Numbered from the stretch's first letter, positions 24,140 through 34,000 are shown. The stretch: DNA of 64,000 bases from Sphingobacterium sp. R2 (GCF_040760075.1 NZ_CP142884.1:4216001-4280000), one strand, 5' to 3'. The notes: generated by a model from the letters alone, not told the origin. Program-made: numbers and translations.

Positions 24140-25159
24140 ATGATTCAACTAAACAACATATCCAAATCGTTTGAAGTAAAAGCCGCGCGTATTGATGCCT
24201 TAAAAGATGTCTCCCTGTCTATCGGCAGAGGAGAAATTTTCGGCGTTATAGGTTCCTCTGGGGCCGGAAAAAGTACATTGATACGCTGTGTCAACCTGCT
24301 AGAAAGACCAGATTCTGGTCAAGTAATGATAGAAAGCGACGATTTGATGTCGCTGTCCGCCAGTAGCCTTATACTGAAAAGGAGAAAAATTGGAATGATT
24401 TTTCAGCATTTCAATCTCTTATCCTCAAGAACGGTATATGAAAACATATCTTTTCCACTTGAACTGGAGGGAAAATCAAAAGATTTTATCCATCAAAAGG
24501 TAGTGGAACTACTGCATTTGGTAGGATTGGAAGACAAGGCCGAGGTTTATCCTGCAAATCTTTCAGGCGGTCAAAAGCAGCGCGTTGCCATTGCAAGAGC
24601 CTTAGCCAACGACCCCTATATACTTCTTTGCGACGAGGCTACAAGTGCGCTCGATCCAGCGACAACAAATGCTATCCTCAAGCTGCTAAAAAAAATAAAT
24701 AAGCAGCTTGACCTAACAATATTGCTGATCACACACGAAATGGATGTTATAAAAAGTGTCTGTGACCAAGTGGCCGTATTAGACAAGGGAAGACTGATCG
24801 AAACGGGCCCGGTAGAGGAAATATTTGCCAATCCAAAAGAGACAACCACCAAGAATTTTATTCAATCTTCACTTGCAGTTGAAATTCCGTTGAGTTTCCA
24901 GGAACTATTAAAAACTACGGGGAATCCACTGGTAGAAATCTACCTCACCTCAAATGAAGAATCCATCTCTTTTATAGCGCAATTGGAACAAAAATTTGGC
25001 GTTAAAACAAATATTATTACGGCACAAATCGACTATATTGGCGAACTAAAATTCGGTGTTATATTGGCTGAACTATCCGGAGAACAAGAAAATATAACAA
25101 ACAGTCTATCTTTCTTAAAAGAAAAACATGCACAAACAAAAATATTAGGCTATGTCTGA
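24140..25159 (+). CDS. metN: Methionine ABC transporter ATP-binding protein
   Basis: Cytosolic ATPase of the MetNIQ importer for methionine. Walker A GSSGAGKST, Q-loop GMIFQHFNLLSSRTV, signature LSGGQKQRVAIARAL, Walker B LLCDEATSALDP and the switch His in LLITHEMDV. A C-terminal extension of about 75 residues corresponds to the NIL domain, the methionine-sensing site in MetN. 339 residues. It overlaps metI by 8 bases. Confidence 0.95.
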   Translation: MIQLNNISKSFEVKAARIDALKDVSLSIGRGEIFGVIGSSGAGKSTLIRCVNLLERPDSGQVMIESDDLMSLSASSLILKRRKIGMIFQHFNLLSSRTVYENISFPLELEGKSKDFIHQKVVELLHLVGLEDKAEVYPANLSGGQKQRVAIARALANDPYILLCDEATSALDPATTNAILKLLKKINKQLDLTILLITHEMDVIKSVCDQVAVLDKGRLIETGPVEEIFANPKETTTKNFIQSSLAVEIPLSFQELLKTTGNPLVEIYLTSNEESISFIAQLEQKFGVKTNIITAQIDYIGELKFGVILAELSGEQENITNSLSFLKEKHAQTKILGYV

Positions 25160-25805
25160 TCAGGTATTTACACTGCTGTTATCAGGTACTTTAGAGACCT
25201 TAGCCATGACTTTTCTGTCGGGCTTTTTTGGCTTTCTCCTGGGGCTACCCCTTGGAATATATCTTTTCTTAACCCGAAAACATCAGTTGCTCGAAAACAA
25301 AGGTATGCACCAACTTGTATCCTTGTTCGTGAATATTTTTAGGTCTATTCCATTCATTATACTTATTGTATGGATGATTCCGTTTACACGTCATATTGTC
25401 GGAACATCAATCGGGATGTCCGCAGCATTGGTTCCATTAAGTATAGGTGCAGCACCTTTTATTGCAAGACTTGTGGAAAATAGCCTACTTGAAATTCCGA
25501 ATGGCCTGATTGAGGCAGCAAGAGCAATGGGCGCAAACGCAAAACAGGTGATTTTTAAAGTGTTGCTTCCTGAGGCTCTCCCCTCGCTTGTAAACAATGC
25601 AACAATTACGTTAATTACTCTTGTTGGTTACTCCGCAATGGGTGGCGCTGTAGGTGCTGGTGGACTGGGACAGATTGGTTATCAGTATGGTTATGTCGGC
25701 TATGATACTTTTATCATGAATTCTGTTTTAATTTTATTAATTTTAATCGTATTCCTGTTGCAATACACAGGAGATTACATCTCAAAAAAAGTAAACCATC
25801 GATAA
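25152..25805 (+). CDS. metI: Methionine ABC transporter permease
   Basis: Inner-membrane permease with about five helices. It contains the EAA-loop signature EAARAMGANAKQVIFKVLLPEALP, here starting around residue 117, which contacts MetN. Early residues LLSGTLETLAMTFLSGFFGF and the helix VNIFRSIPFIILIVW match MetI. 217 residues, the normal length. Its ATG lies inside the end of metN, consistent with coupled translation, and metQ follows after 15 bases. Confidence 0.95.
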   Translation: MSDQVFTLLLSGTLETLAMTFLSGFFGFLLGLPLGIYLFLTRKHQLLENKGMHQLVSLFVNIFRSIPFIILIVWMIPFTRHIVGTSIGMSAALVPLSIGAAPFIARLVENSLLEIPNGLIEAARAMGANAKQVIFKVLLPEALPSLVNNATITLITLVGYSAMGGAVGAGGLGQIGYQYGYVGYDTFIMNSVLILLILIVFLLQYTGDYISKKVNHR

Positions 25806-25820
25806 TATAAATTGGATGAT

Positions 25821-26633
25821 ATGAAAAAATTGAACTATGCATTTGTAATCTTAGCCCTCAGTCTCCTCACGGTTGTGGCATGCAATAACAAAGAAAAGAA
25901 AGAGCATATCCTTAAAGTGGGTGTGGTATCAGGTCCAGAAAAAGAGCTTGCAGAAACGGCTAAGAAGGTTGCGAAAGAAAAGTTCGATCTCGATGTTGAG
26001 TTGGTGGCATTCAATGATTATGTGGTACCGAATGAGGCATTAAATCAGGGTGATATTGATGTGAATGTGTTCCAGCATCAGCCCTACTTACAGGAGCAAT
26101 CGAAACAACGCGGTTTCACTAAATTAACCATCGTTGGAAACACCTTTGTATTTCCCATCGTTGCCTATTCAAACAAAATAAAAACGATCACTGCTTTACA
26201 GCCTGGTGCCGTTATAGCTATTCCTAATGATCCCACCAATGGTGGACGTTCACTACTGCTTCTCCAACGAGAAGGCATTATCGGATTAAGAGAAAATGTA
26301 GGTATACAACCCAAAGTGACCGATATCGTGACTAATCCAAAACAGATTAAAATTATCGAAATGGAAGCTCCGCAGCTGCCTCGCGTTCTTGATGATCCGC
26401 AAGTGACCATTGCCATCATCAACAATAGTTTTGCCGCTCAAGCTGGACTGGATCCAGAAAAACAAGGTTTATTTACAGAAGACAAGGAATCTCCTTATGT
26501 GAACCTGATTGTTGCCCGCGCAGATAATAAAAACGATGAGAAGGTACAACAGTTTATTCAAGCCTATCAGTCACCCGAAGTAGAAGCAACAGCTAAAAAA
26601 GTGTTTAAAAATGGTGCGATTAAAGGCTGGTAA
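25821..26633 (+). CDS. metQ: Methionine-binding lipoprotein
   Basis: Periplasmic substrate-binding lipoprotein (NlpA family) of the Met importer. Signal peptide MKKLNYAFVILALSLLTVVAC, with lipidated Cys, then KVGVVSGPEKELAE, NEGALNQGDIDVN-type sequence (here PNEALNQGDIDVNVFQHQPYL), and IAIPNDPTNGGRSLLLLQREG. 270 residues from the ATG at 25821; the frame also opens at a TTG three codons earlier, which I reject. Third gene of the operon. Confidence 0.95.
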   Translation: MKKLNYAFVILALSLLTVVACNNKEKKEHILKVGVVSGPEKELAETAKKVAKEKFDLDVELVAFNDYVVPNEALNQGDIDVNVFQHQPYLQEQSKQRGFTKLTIVGNTFVFPIVAYSNKIKTITALQPGAVIAIPNDPTNGGRSLLLLQREGIIGLRENVGIQPKVTDIVTNPKQIKIIEMEAPQLPRVLDDPQVTIAIINNSFAAQAGLDPEKQGLFTEDKESPYVNLIVARADNKNDEKVQQFIQAYQSPEVEATAKKVFKNGAIKGW

Positions 26634-26647
26634 AATTTAGAAAAGTG

Positions 26648-27031
26648 ATGGAATTAGGCCATTTATGTCCCTGTGGCACGGGCATCAACTATGATGAATG
26701 CTGCCAACAAATACATCGTTGCCATGCCAAAGCACATACAGCGGAAGCATTAATGCGCGCACGATATAGTGCCTTTGTAAAAAAAGAAATCGATTTTTTA
26801 TACCGTACATTTCATCCCTCGACAAGAAGGTTCCAAAATAAACAGGCCATCGGACATTGGGCAATAGAGAATAAATGGATGCAGCTTCAAATTCTTAAAT
26901 CTACGCTCCATACCGTTGAGTTCGAAGCACATTATCTGGATGCACAGATGCAAGTGCAGGTTCACCATGAAAAGTCTACCTTCAAAAAACAAGGTGACCT
27001 CTGGTACTATGTAGAGGGCACAGTTAAATAA
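26648..27031 (+). CDS. YchJ-like protein with SEC-C zinc motif
   Basis: Small protein of unknown function. The N-terminal CPCGTGINYDECC is a SEC-C-type zinc-binding Cys cluster, followed by ALMRARYSAFVKKEIDFLYRTFHP, typical of YchJ family members with an NTF2-like body (residues 30-125). 127 residues. Start chosen at ATG 26648 rather than the GTG one codon earlier. It begins 14 bases after metQ and is followed by a strong terminator, so it is probably the last gene of the met operon; a functional link to methionine is not known. Confidence 0.85.
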   Translation: MELGHLCPCGTGINYDECCQQIHRCHAKAHTAEALMRARYSAFVKKEIDFLYRTFHPSTRRFQNKQAIGHWAIENKWMQLQILKSTLHTVEFEAHYLDAQMQVQVHHEKSTFKKQGDLWYYVEGTVK

Positions 27032-27033
27032 TA

Positions 27034-27071
27034 AAAAAGGCAGTTTTAACCAAGGTTAAAACTGCCTTTTT
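27034..27071. terminator. Bidirectional terminator between met operon and symporter gene
   Basis: Long stem AAGGCAGTTTTAACC / GGTTAAAACTGCCTT with A run before and T run after; serves two convergent transcription units. Confidence 0.9.
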
Positions 27072-27104
27072 AGTAGTAGACTATTTACCAGTCCCTATAC
27101 TTTT

Positions 27105-28541
27105 CTACACCAGTTCTTCTGTATCTTCACGATAAGGGGCTTCCTCATCAAACTCTCCTTCCCATTTAGCGACAACAACCGTTGCAAGACAGTTTCCCAC
27201 AACATTTACCGAAGTGCGGGCCATGTCCATCAATTCATCAATACCCAAAATTGCAGCAATAACAAATGTAGGCAATCCAAACTGATCAGCTGTAGCAATT
27301 AAAATAATTAATGAAGCTCTTGGAACGGCGGCAACGCCTTTTGATGTGATCATCAATGTAAAGGCAATCATCAGTTGATGGCCAAACGACAAATGTATAC
27401 CTGCAGCTTGGGCTACGAAAATTGCTGCCAATGACAGGTAAAGGGATGTTCCGTCCAGATTAAAGCTATACCCGGTAGGAATGACAAAAGATACAATTTT
27501 ACGGGGGACCCCAAATTTTTCCATCGCACTCATTGCTTTCGGTAATGCGGCATCTGAACTCGTTGTCGCAAATGCAATTGAAACAGGTTCTTTAATTGCA
27601 TTGATAAACCGTTTGACAGGGATTTTCAAGTAAAGCGCGACAGGGAGAAGGACCAGACATAAAAAGCAGATCAAAGCGAAATACAGCGTAGCCAATAACA
27701 TGAAGAGATTCTTCAAGATATCGACACCAAGATGCCCTACGGTATAGGCCATAGCCGCTCCAACCCCTATTGGGGCAAAATACATAATGATGTTTGTAAA
27801 TTTAAACATCGCTTCAGACATGCTCTCGGTAAAATCTACCAAAGGTTTACGCTTTTTTTCTTCCACCATCGCCAATCCGATACCGAATAAAACCGAAAAG
27901 ACTACAATCTGCAGAACCTGATTATCAGCAACGGATTTTACAATGTTTTCAGGAAAGAGGTCACGTATAAAAGAAGTGAATTTATAAACGGGATGCACAT
28001 GGTCAGGAAGTGTTTTAAGGATATGCTCATCCATACTTTCTTTGGGCGCAGGAAGTTCTTCATGCGGCATATGGGCAACATCAACCCCCACACCTGCCCG
28101 AGTAAGATTAATAGCGCCTAAACCGATAAAAATAGCACAGGTTGTAGCACAGAAGAAATACAGCATAGATTTCCATGCCATACGTCCCACTTGCTTCAAA
28201 TCGGAATGGCCTGCAATTCCGTAAACGAGCGTTGCAAAGAGAATAGGTCCAACAATTGTTTTCACTAACTTGATAAAACCTTTACTTAAAGGCTGCAAGG
28301 AAATCGCCAGATTTGGAAAATCTAACCCAACGAAGATCCCGATAATCATGCAGGTCAAAATCCAGGTGGTCAAATTTTTCTTAAAAAGCGCATTGACAAC
28401 CAAAACGGTAGCAACTATCCAACGGACAGCCATTAGAAATTCATGCGAAAAGCCTACAACATCAAATTCGTATAATACAGCAATGATACAAGCTAATGTA
28501 ACTGTGATCAGGGTCATCAACCCTATTTTGGTTTTTAACAT
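27105..28541 (-). CDS. Dicarboxylate/amino acid:cation symporter (DAACS family)
   Basis: Secondary transporter importing dicarboxylates or acidic amino acids with protons or sodium. Motifs: the first re-entrant hairpin ATTSSDAALPKAM with the Ser-rich tip, GYSFNLDGTSLY (the NMDGT-like substrate site, here NLDGT), ITSKGVAAVPRASLIIL (second hairpin) and GIDELMDMARTSVNVVGN (transmembrane Asp and Arg). 478 residues with an N-terminal extension of about 40 residues and an insert after helix 3 (residues 165-210). DctA versus GltP type cannot be settled by eye. Confidence 0.92.
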   Translation of the reverse strand: MLKTKIGLMTLITVTLACIIAVLYEFDVVGFSHEFLMAVRWIVATVLVVNALFKKNLTTWILTCMIIGIFVGLDFPNLAISLQPLSKGFIKLVKTIVGPILFATLVYGIAGHSDLKQVGRMAWKSMLYFFCATTCAIFIGLGAINLTRAGVGVDVAHMPHEELPAPKESMDEHILKTLPDHVHPVYKFTSFIRDLFPENIVKSVADNQVLQIVVFSVLFGIGLAMVEEKKRKPLVDFTESMSEAMFKFTNIIMYFAPIGVGAAMAYTVGHLGVDILKNLFMLLATLYFALICFLCLVLLPVALYLKIPVKRFINAIKEPVSIAFATTSSDAALPKAMSAMEKFGVPRKIVSFVIPTGYSFNLDGTSLYLSLAAIFVAQAAGIHLSFGHQLMIAFTLMITSKGVAAVPRASLIILIATADQFGLPTFVIAAILGIDELMDMARTSVNVVGNCLATVVVAKWEGEFDEEAPYREDTEELV

Positions 28542-28567
28542 TTAAAAGATTTTAATGGTCAAAAGAA

Positions 28568-28598
28568 CAAAAATAAAAAAATACTATGCTTTTGCAAA
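28568..28598 (-). promoter_or_regulatory. Promoter of the symporter gene
   Basis: On the minus strand TTTG (28595-28598), 19 bases, TATTTTTG (28568-28575). Predicted start near 28561, 20 bases before the ATG. Confidence 0.7.
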
Positions 28599-28661
28599 TA
28601 TTATTATTCCAAATAGCCATGTTTCGCAACAAAATATCGATTTCTCAAAATTGTAAAACAC

Positions 28662-28692
28662 AAAAAAGGCAGGAAAATTTCTTTTCCTGCCT
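28662..28692 (-). terminator. Terminator of the ferredoxin gene
   Basis: Minus-strand stem GGCAGGAAAA / TTTTCCTGCC followed by T residues, 25 bases past the stop codon. Confidence 0.85.
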
Positions 28693-28716
28693 CATATCTC
28701 TTGCGGAGCAATAAAC

Positions 28717-29067
28717 TTATTCCGCGTGTAACCAAGATTTTTTCGCTAATAGCTCGTCGTTAGACTCACGCACATCTTCGTCGTCCACGCAACAATCTAC
28801 AGGGCAAACCGCTGCACATTGAGGCTCATCATGAAAACCTACACATTCTGTACATTTATCCGAAACAATATAATAGACTTCATTAGAGATTGCTTCCTGA
28901 GACTCATTGGCATCAAGTGTAACACCGTCGCCAAAATCAATAATCCCGTCCAAAGCAGTCCCATCTGAGAATTTCCAAGTTACACCAGCATCGTATATCG
29001 CATTATTTGGGCATTCGGGTTCGCAAGCACCACAGTTAATGCATTCGTCTGTAATTTTAATCGCCAT
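28717..29067 (-). CDS. 4Fe-4S dicluster ferredoxin
   Basis: Small cytosolic electron carrier. Two cluster motifs: CINCGACEPECP at residues 9-20 and CTECVGFHDEPQCAAVCP near 74-91, the second with the enlarged Cys spacing seen in alvin-type ferredoxins. A 45-residue insert lies between them. Acidic, 116 residues. It is divergent from the acyl-CoA reductase gene, a pairing I recall in related genomes, where the two may share a reductive role; this is inference. Confidence 0.92.
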   Translation of the reverse strand: MAIKITDECINCGACEPECPNNAIYDAGVTWKFSDGTALDGIIDFGDGVTLDANESQEAISNEVYYIVSDKCTECVGFHDEPQCAAVCPVDCCVDDEDVRESNDELLAKKSWLHAE

Positions 29068-29223
29068 TTATAACCTCACAATTATGATAAATAAACTATT
29101 TTTGCATTATCAATATGAAACAAAGTCGAATTGTACAATAAGGCTAGATGATTCACGTTGATTAATGTTAACAGCACAAATATAACACAAATTTGTGTAT
29201 TCATCTTTTAAAATTTTAATATT

Positions 29224-30237
29224 TTGACAAAGGAACAACGAATAAATGCATTTGTAAAATTAGGCGAGCAGCTTCGACTGCCTTCTGAAGAATCCAGTCA
29301 GATTATCCAATCTGCCCAACATAAAAACCCCTGGTATACCCCACAAAATGTTGAACGCGCGCTACGGGCGATTGCAGAAAATCTTACCATAGAGAAACTT
29401 ACGCATTGGTTGGCGCCATACCCAGATATACAATCGACAAAAACTGTAGGATTAATTCTCGCGGGCAATATACCTTTGGTCGGATTCCATGACATCCTCG
29501 CCGTTTTGATAAGTGGCTTTAAAGCCAAAATAAAAGTATCATCTGACGACGCGGGACTGACGGCCTATGTGATGGGTCTGCTGAAAAAAATTGATCCATA
29601 TTTTGGCGATGCTTTTGAAATTGTTGACCGATTAAAAGATTTCGACCTGGTCATCGCAACGGGATCTAACAATAGCGCCCGCTATTTCGATTACTATTTT
29701 GGTACCAAGCCGCATATTATCCGCCGCAATCGAAATAGTGTAGCTGTGTTGGGGGGAGCGGAATCTCCTAGCCAGCTGGAAGCTCTTGGGCATGATATTT
29801 TCGATTATTTTGGACTGGGTTGCCGCTCTATTTCCAAACTATTTATACCAAAGGAGTATCCAATAGCCCATTTTTTTGAAGGTATAGCGGCATTCAATAA
29901 TGTGACAGCGCATTTTAAATATACCAATAATTATGATTACAACAAATCCATCTATCTGATCAATGGCGACAAACATTTTGATAATGGATTTTTATTGCTG
30001 AAAGAAGATGAGAAAACAGCTTCTCCCCTTGCCGTGGTTTATTATGAAACTTACGAAACAATTGCTGAAGTCGAGAATAAGCTGACATTAGCGCAAGAAA
30101 ACATTCAATGTGTTGTATCCGAACTGGCATTGAAAGTGCCGTCTCCCCAATTTCATTTTGGCGAAAGCCAGTGTCCATCGCTAGATGATTACGCCGATGG
30201 GGTGAATACGCTGGATTTTCTATTTGCCAACTGTTAA
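29224..30237 (+). CDS. Acyl-CoA reductase (LuxC-like)
   Basis: Aldehyde-dehydrogenase-fold protein of the acyl-CoA reductase family, which forms aldehydes from acyl-CoA or acyl thioesters. Visible: VGLILAGNIPLVGFHDILAVL (nucleotide-binding region), RRNRNSVAVLGGAES and FDYFGLGCRSISKLFIP, where the Cys in GLGCRS is the expected nucleophile. 337 residues, shorter than Vibrio LuxC. The start is taken as the TTG at 29224 because MTKEQRINAF matches the expected N-terminus and no ATG is nearby. There is no luciferase operon, so bioluminescence is not implied. Confidence 0.85.
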   Translation: MTKEQRINAFVKLGEQLRLPSEESSQIIQSAQHKNPWYTPQNVERALRAIAENLTIEKLTHWLAPYPDIQSTKTVGLILAGNIPLVGFHDILAVLISGFKAKIKVSSDDAGLTAYVMGLLKKIDPYFGDAFEIVDRLKDFDLVIATGSNNSARYFDYYFGTKPHIIRRNRNSVAVLGGAESPSQLEALGHDIFDYFGLGCRSISKLFIPKEYPIAHFFEGIAAFNNVTAHFKYTNNYDYNKSIYLINGDKHFDNGFLLLKEDEKTASPLAVVYYETYETIAEVENKLTLAQENIQCVVSELALKVPSPQFHFGESQCPSLDDYADGVNTLDFLFANC

Positions 30238-30292
30238 GCTTCCTTTAAATTCGTAGTAAAGAAATTGCATTAAAAATACTAACTTTGAATCT

Positions 30293-30496
30293 ATGTATAT
30301 CATTAAAGTAAAAGGTGTAGCCAAAATCCCTGATTATGTACAACTAAGAGATGATGCGTTCACCTTACTTGCATATTTTAGAGTCGACCGCCCGGACAAA
30401 TCGCTTGATAAGATCGGATTAGGAGAAAAGGCAGCATATATCATGCAACTGGTTAGAGAAATGCCCTTTGGACAAATTAAAAAATTAGAATTTTAG
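30293..30496 (+). CDS. Small conserved protein upstream of the FtsE-like gene
   Basis: 67 residues, MYIIKVKGVAKIPDYVQLRDD at the start, no signal peptide or membrane segment, mixed charge. I do not recognise a named domain. It lies 55 bases after the acyl-CoA reductase gene and 5 bases before the ftsE-like gene, so it is probably translated as part of that unit. The compact spacing and clean ATG argue that it is real. Confidence 0.7.
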   Translation: MYIIKVKGVAKIPDYVQLRDDAFTLLAYFRVDRPDKSLDKIGLGEKAAYIMQLVREMPFGQIKKLEF

Positions 30497-30501
30497 CTTC
30501 C

Positions 30502-31182
30502 ATGATTGAAAATAAAGTTATTACATTAAAAAACGTTGACATTTTCCAACAGAAACATTTGGTATTGTCGAATGTAAATCTAAATATCGGCAAAGGCGAG
30601 TTTATCTACCTTATCGGTCAGTCCGGCAGTGGAAAGAGTAGTTTGTTAAAGATAATTTATGGCGACTTATACATTGGTAATGGAGAGGGCATGATTGCTG
30701 GTTTTGATTTAAAAAAACTGCATGAAAATGATGTTCCATACCTGCGTAGAAAACTGGGAATCGTTTTTCAGGACTTTCATCTTCTATCGGATCGAAGCAT
30801 CGAGAAAAACCTCGAGTTTGCACTGAAAGCAACAGGGTGGAAAGACAAGAAAATGATCGATAGCCGTATCTTGGACGTATTGGAAAAAGTTGGACTTCGC
30901 TCCAAATTGAAGAAAATGCCCCATGAACTTTCCGGTGGTGAACAGCAACGTATTGTGATTGCCCGTTCATTGTTAAATAATCCAGAAATTATTTTGGCAG
31001 ATGAACCTACAGGTAACCTAGACCCTGCTACATCAGAAGAAATTGTCTTGTTGCTAAGAGATATTGCCAGCTCAGGAACAGCTATATTGATGGCCACACA
31101 CGATTATACCATTATCCGCAATATGCCTTCCCGTATCATTAAAACCGGTGATGGTATATTACAGGACAATGTCAGTATCTAA
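30502..31182 (+). CDS. ftsE: FtsE-like ABC transporter ATP-binding protein
   Basis: Cytosolic ATPase that pairs with FtsX to regulate peptidoglycan hydrolases at division. Walker A GQSGSGKSS, Q-loop LGIVFQDFHLLSDRSIEKNL (the QDFxLL pattern is typical of FtsE), signature LSGGEQQRIVIARSL, Walker B IILADEPTGNLDP and switch His in MATHDY. 226 residues. No ftsX is adjacent, which is common in Bacteroidota, so the partner must be elsewhere. A lipoprotein-release (LolD-like) ATPase is the main alternative. Confidence 0.85.
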   Translation: MIENKVITLKNVDIFQQKHLVLSNVNLNIGKGEFIYLIGQSGSGKSSLLKIIYGDLYIGNGEGMIAGFDLKKLHENDVPYLRRKLGIVFQDFHLLSDRSIEKNLEFALKATGWKDKKMIDSRILDVLEKVGLRSKLKKMPHELSGGEQQRIVIARSLLNNPEIILADEPTGNLDPATSEEIVLLLRDIASSGTAILMATHDYTIIRNMPSRIIKTGDGILQDNVSI

Positions 31183-31334
31183 ACGGAAAACTGACATATA
31201 AAAATACCGATTCCGACAAATTGTTAGGCTTTTTTAATAAAATCTGACAAGCTGTCGGAATTTTATTGTTTGGCAAAAACTTTGACAAACGAAGCATAGA
31301 GTAAATTTTTGAATCTAATTTTAGCATTGAAGAT

Positions 31335-31886
31335 ATGAATGAGCAAGATAATTATTACGATGAAAGCCAAGATCCAGTAGAAACGAATTCTTCTGAACAA
31401 CAAGAACTACCTGCTGATAACCTAGCAGAAGAACTGTCTACTGAAGATAAACTGGCTGCAGAATTGGCAGAGGCAAAGGATAAGTACATTCGTCTATCTG
31501 CCGAATTTGACAATTATAGAAAACGTACAAGTAAAGAACGTGTTGAATTGATTCAATCAGCTGGGAAAGATGTTATCAGCAAGTTGTTGCCTACATTGGA
31601 TGATTTTGACAGAGCGTTAACAGCCATGGAGACTGCAACTGATGTTGAGTCGGTCAAAACGGGAATGGAAATTGTCAACAATAAATTCAGACAAACATTA
31701 TCGCAATTAGGGTTAAAGGAAATGGACGTTAAAGACCAAGATTTCGATCCTGAGTTACAAGAGGCTATTACAGCAATACCTGCCGCTACAGAAGAGTTAA
31801 AGAACAAAGTGGTGGATGTGATCGAAAAAGGTTACTACTTAGGTGACAAAGTTATCCGTCACGCAAAAGTAGTTATAGGTCAATAA
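31335..31886 (+). CDS. grpE: Nucleotide exchange factor GrpE
   Basis: Releases ADP from DnaK in the Hsp70 cycle. An acidic N-terminal tail (about 50 residues), a long coiled coil with [24 protein letters not shown], then [16 protein letters not shown] and the beta domain ending in [19 protein letters not shown], the family signature. 183 residues. It precedes dnaJ by 10 bases, an operon. dnaK is not in the window. Confidence 0.96.
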   Translation: MNEQDNYYDESQDPVETNSSEQQELPADNLAEELSTEDKLAAELAEAKDKYIRLSAEFDNYRKRTSKERVELIQSAGKDVISKLLPTLDDFDRALTAMETATDVESVKTGMEIVNNKFRQTLSQLGLKEMDVKDQDFDPELQEAITAIPAATEELKNKVVDVIEKGYYLGDKVIRHAKVVIGQ

Positions 31887-31896
31887 TATTAAGACG

Positions 31897-33051
31897 ATGT
31901 CAAAAAGAGATTATTACGATATACTTGGTGTCTCGCGATCAGCGGACGAGAAGGAGATTAAATCAGCGTATCGCAAGCTAGCGATAAAGTATCATCCGGA
32001 CAAAAATCCGGGTGACCATGAGGCTGAAGAAAAGTTTAAGGAAGCTGCTGAGGCATACGATATCTTGAGCAATCCACAGAAACGTCAACGTTATGACCAA
32101 TTTGGCCATGCTGGTAATTCTGCCAGCGGTGGTTTCGGCGGCGGCGGCGGCATGAATATGGAAGACATATTCAGTCAATTTGGTGATATCTTTGGCGGAG
32201 GACATCCCTTTGAAAGTTTCTTTGGCGGCGGCGGTGGCCAGCGTGGCGGACGCCGCGTAGCCAGAGGAAGCAACTTACGCATAAAAGTTAAGTTAACGCT
32301 TGAGGAAATTGCCAAAGGCGTTGAGAAAAAGGTAAAAGTCAACAAGCAAGTCGTCTGTCATACCTGTGACGGATCGGGTGCTAAAGATAAATCTTCTTTC
32401 CATACCTGTAAAACCTGTGGTGGATCGGGATCAGTTAGACGAGTTACCAATACGATTTTAGGACAAATGCAAACTACAAGCACCTGTCCTACCTGTAATG
32501 GTGAAGGCGTAGAAATCACGGCAAAATGTACAACGTGTCGTGGTGAAGGACTTGAACGTGGCGAAGAGACAATCTCCATCAATATCCCGGCAGGGGTAAG
32601 TGAAGGCATGCAACTATCCATGAGCGGAAAGGGAAATGCAGCCCCACGTGGTGGTGTACCGGGAGATTTAATTATATTGATCGAAGAAGTTGCTCACGAA
32701 AGTTTAAAACGCGACGGACTCAATGTCATCTACGATTTGTATATTAATTTTGTAGATGCTACATTAGGAACCAGCGTGGAAGTTCCGACAATAGACGGAA
32801 AAGCAAAAATCAAAATTGAGCCCGGCACACAAGGTGGTAAAATTTTACGGTTAAAAGGAAAGGGTATTCCTGAGGTTAATTCTTACCACAAGGGAGACCA
32901 GCTTGTATATGTTAATATATGGACACCAAAAGCTGTGTCTAATGAAGAAAAAGAATTACTGAACAAACTGAAAGAATCACCAAACTTTAAACCTCAACCA
33001 GGTAAAAGTGAAAAATCATTCTTCGAACGAATCAAAGAATATTTCGAGTAA
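31897..33051 (+). CDS. dnaJ: Chaperone DnaJ
   Basis: Co-chaperone stimulating DnaK ATPase. J domain at residues 1-70 with the HPD tripeptide (KYHPDKN), a Gly/Phe-rich linker near 75-125, a zinc domain with four Cys repeats ([32 protein letters not shown]) and the C-terminal substrate domain. 384 residues, a type I DnaJ, all motifs intact. Second gene after grpE and followed by a strong terminator. Confidence 0.97.
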   Translation: MSKRDYYDILGVSRSADEKEIKSAYRKLAIKYHPDKNPGDHEAEEKFKEAAEAYDILSNPQKRQRYDQFGHAGNSASGGFGGGGGMNMEDIFSQFGDIFGGGHPFESFFGGGGGQRGGRRVARGSNLRIKVKLTLEEIAKGVEKKVKVNKQVVCHTCDGSGAKDKSSFHTCKTCGGSGSVRRVTNTILGQMQTTSTCPTCNGEGVEITAKCTTCRGEGLERGEETISINIPAGVSEGMQLSMSGKGNAAPRGGVPGDLIILIEEVAHESLKRDGLNVIYDLYINFVDATLGTSVEVPTIDGKAKIKIEPGTQGGKILRLKGKGIPEVNSYHKGDQLVYVNIWTPKAVSNEEKELLNKLKESPNFKPQPGKSEKSFFERIKEYFE

Positions 33052-33067
33052 GATTTAATTTTATAAT

Positions 33068-33110
33068 GAAAAAAAGCCATTTGTCAAATACTGACAAATG
33101 GCTTTTTTTT
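33068..33110 (+). terminator. Terminator of grpE-dnaJ
   Basis: Stem AGCCATTTGTCA / TGACAAATGGCT followed by eight T residues. Confidence 0.9.
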
Positions 33111-33361
33111 ATCTTCTTGCTTGAATTTGACAATTAAATACAAAAAGTCAGCATAATATCATTATCATTAAATAGAAACAATAAAAATAAAATTATAACA
33201 AATTTTAAGACCTTGATCCACTATAATTTACGATTATATCAAATATCTAGACAATCCAATGACAAAAAAATAGAATATGATTTCGATATTTGACTAACAA
33301 ATTTAAAAAGTCAGGAAGTAATAACTGGCACATTAAAACAAACTATTAAATAAAAAAAGAC
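33111..33361. other. AT-rich upstream region of the outer membrane protein gene
   Basis: Very AT-rich with no gene. ATTTG-like elements occur near 33289 but none matches TAnnTTTG. It presumably holds the promoter of the barrel gene at 33362. Confidence 0.4.
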
Positions 33362-34000
33362 ATGAAAAAAGTTTTACTAACATTAGCAGCTGTAGCTGGT
33401 TTGACATTTGCTTCACAAGCACAAGAATTCGGATTCAAAAAGAGCGATGTTATTGTTGAAGGTAACCTATCCGCTAATACTTCAAACGATAAGACTAATC
33501 AAACAAAAACAAATTCCTTTAACTTCAACCCTTCTGTTGGTTACTTCGTCTCTGACAAGATCGCAGTTGGTTTAGATGTAAACGTTGGTAATGAAAAAGC
33601 GACAAAGAACGTAGATCAGTCGAATGAATCATATGTAAAAAACAACCAATTCGGTATAGGTGCATTTGGACGTTACTATTTCCTTGAGTTAGGTTCAAGA
33701 TTCAAAACGTATGCACAACTTGGTGCTGGTTATGCGCAAGAAGATGGAAAAATCAATAATGGAACTACCACAATTGATATGGCTAAAACAAAAGGTTTCG
33801 GTGCGAACGCTGGTTTGGGGATCAACTATTTTGTGACACCTAAGATTGCGATCAATTTTGGTCTGACTGACTTATTGTCGTTCAAAACTTCAAAAGTTGA
33901 TGTTGATGGTGCTAAATCATCTAATGAATTTAATGCAAACATCAATAGCTTTAACAACTTCTTTGATACTGCTAAATTTGGTTTGACATTCAAATTCTAG
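33362..34000 (+). CDS. Outer membrane beta-barrel protein
   Basis: Signal peptide MKKVLLTLAAVAGLTFASQA, then alternating strands with a C-terminal aromatic residue (FGLTFKF), the pattern of small eight-stranded barrels in the OmpA/OmpW-like superfamily (PF13505-type). Strands include FNPSVGYFVSDKIAVGLDVN and FGIGAFGRYYFLEL. 212 residues. No catalytic motif; role probably structural or adhesive. Single gene. Confidence 0.85.
   Translation: MKKVLLTLAAVAGLTFASQAQEFGFKKSDVIVEGNLSANTSNDKTNQTKTNSFNFNPSVGYFVSDKIAVGLDVNVGNEKATKNVDQSNESYVKNNQFGIGAFGRYYFLELGSRFKTYAQLGAGYAQEDGKINNGTTTIDMAKTKGFGANAGLGINYFVTPKIAINFGLTDLLSFKTSKVDVDGAKSSNEFNANINSFNNFFDTAKFGLTFKF

Noticed and set aside
29224-30237. Bioluminescence or quorum-sensing role from the LuxC-like protein
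   Set aside because: No luxA/B/D/E genes nearby; the family is broader than luciferase operons.
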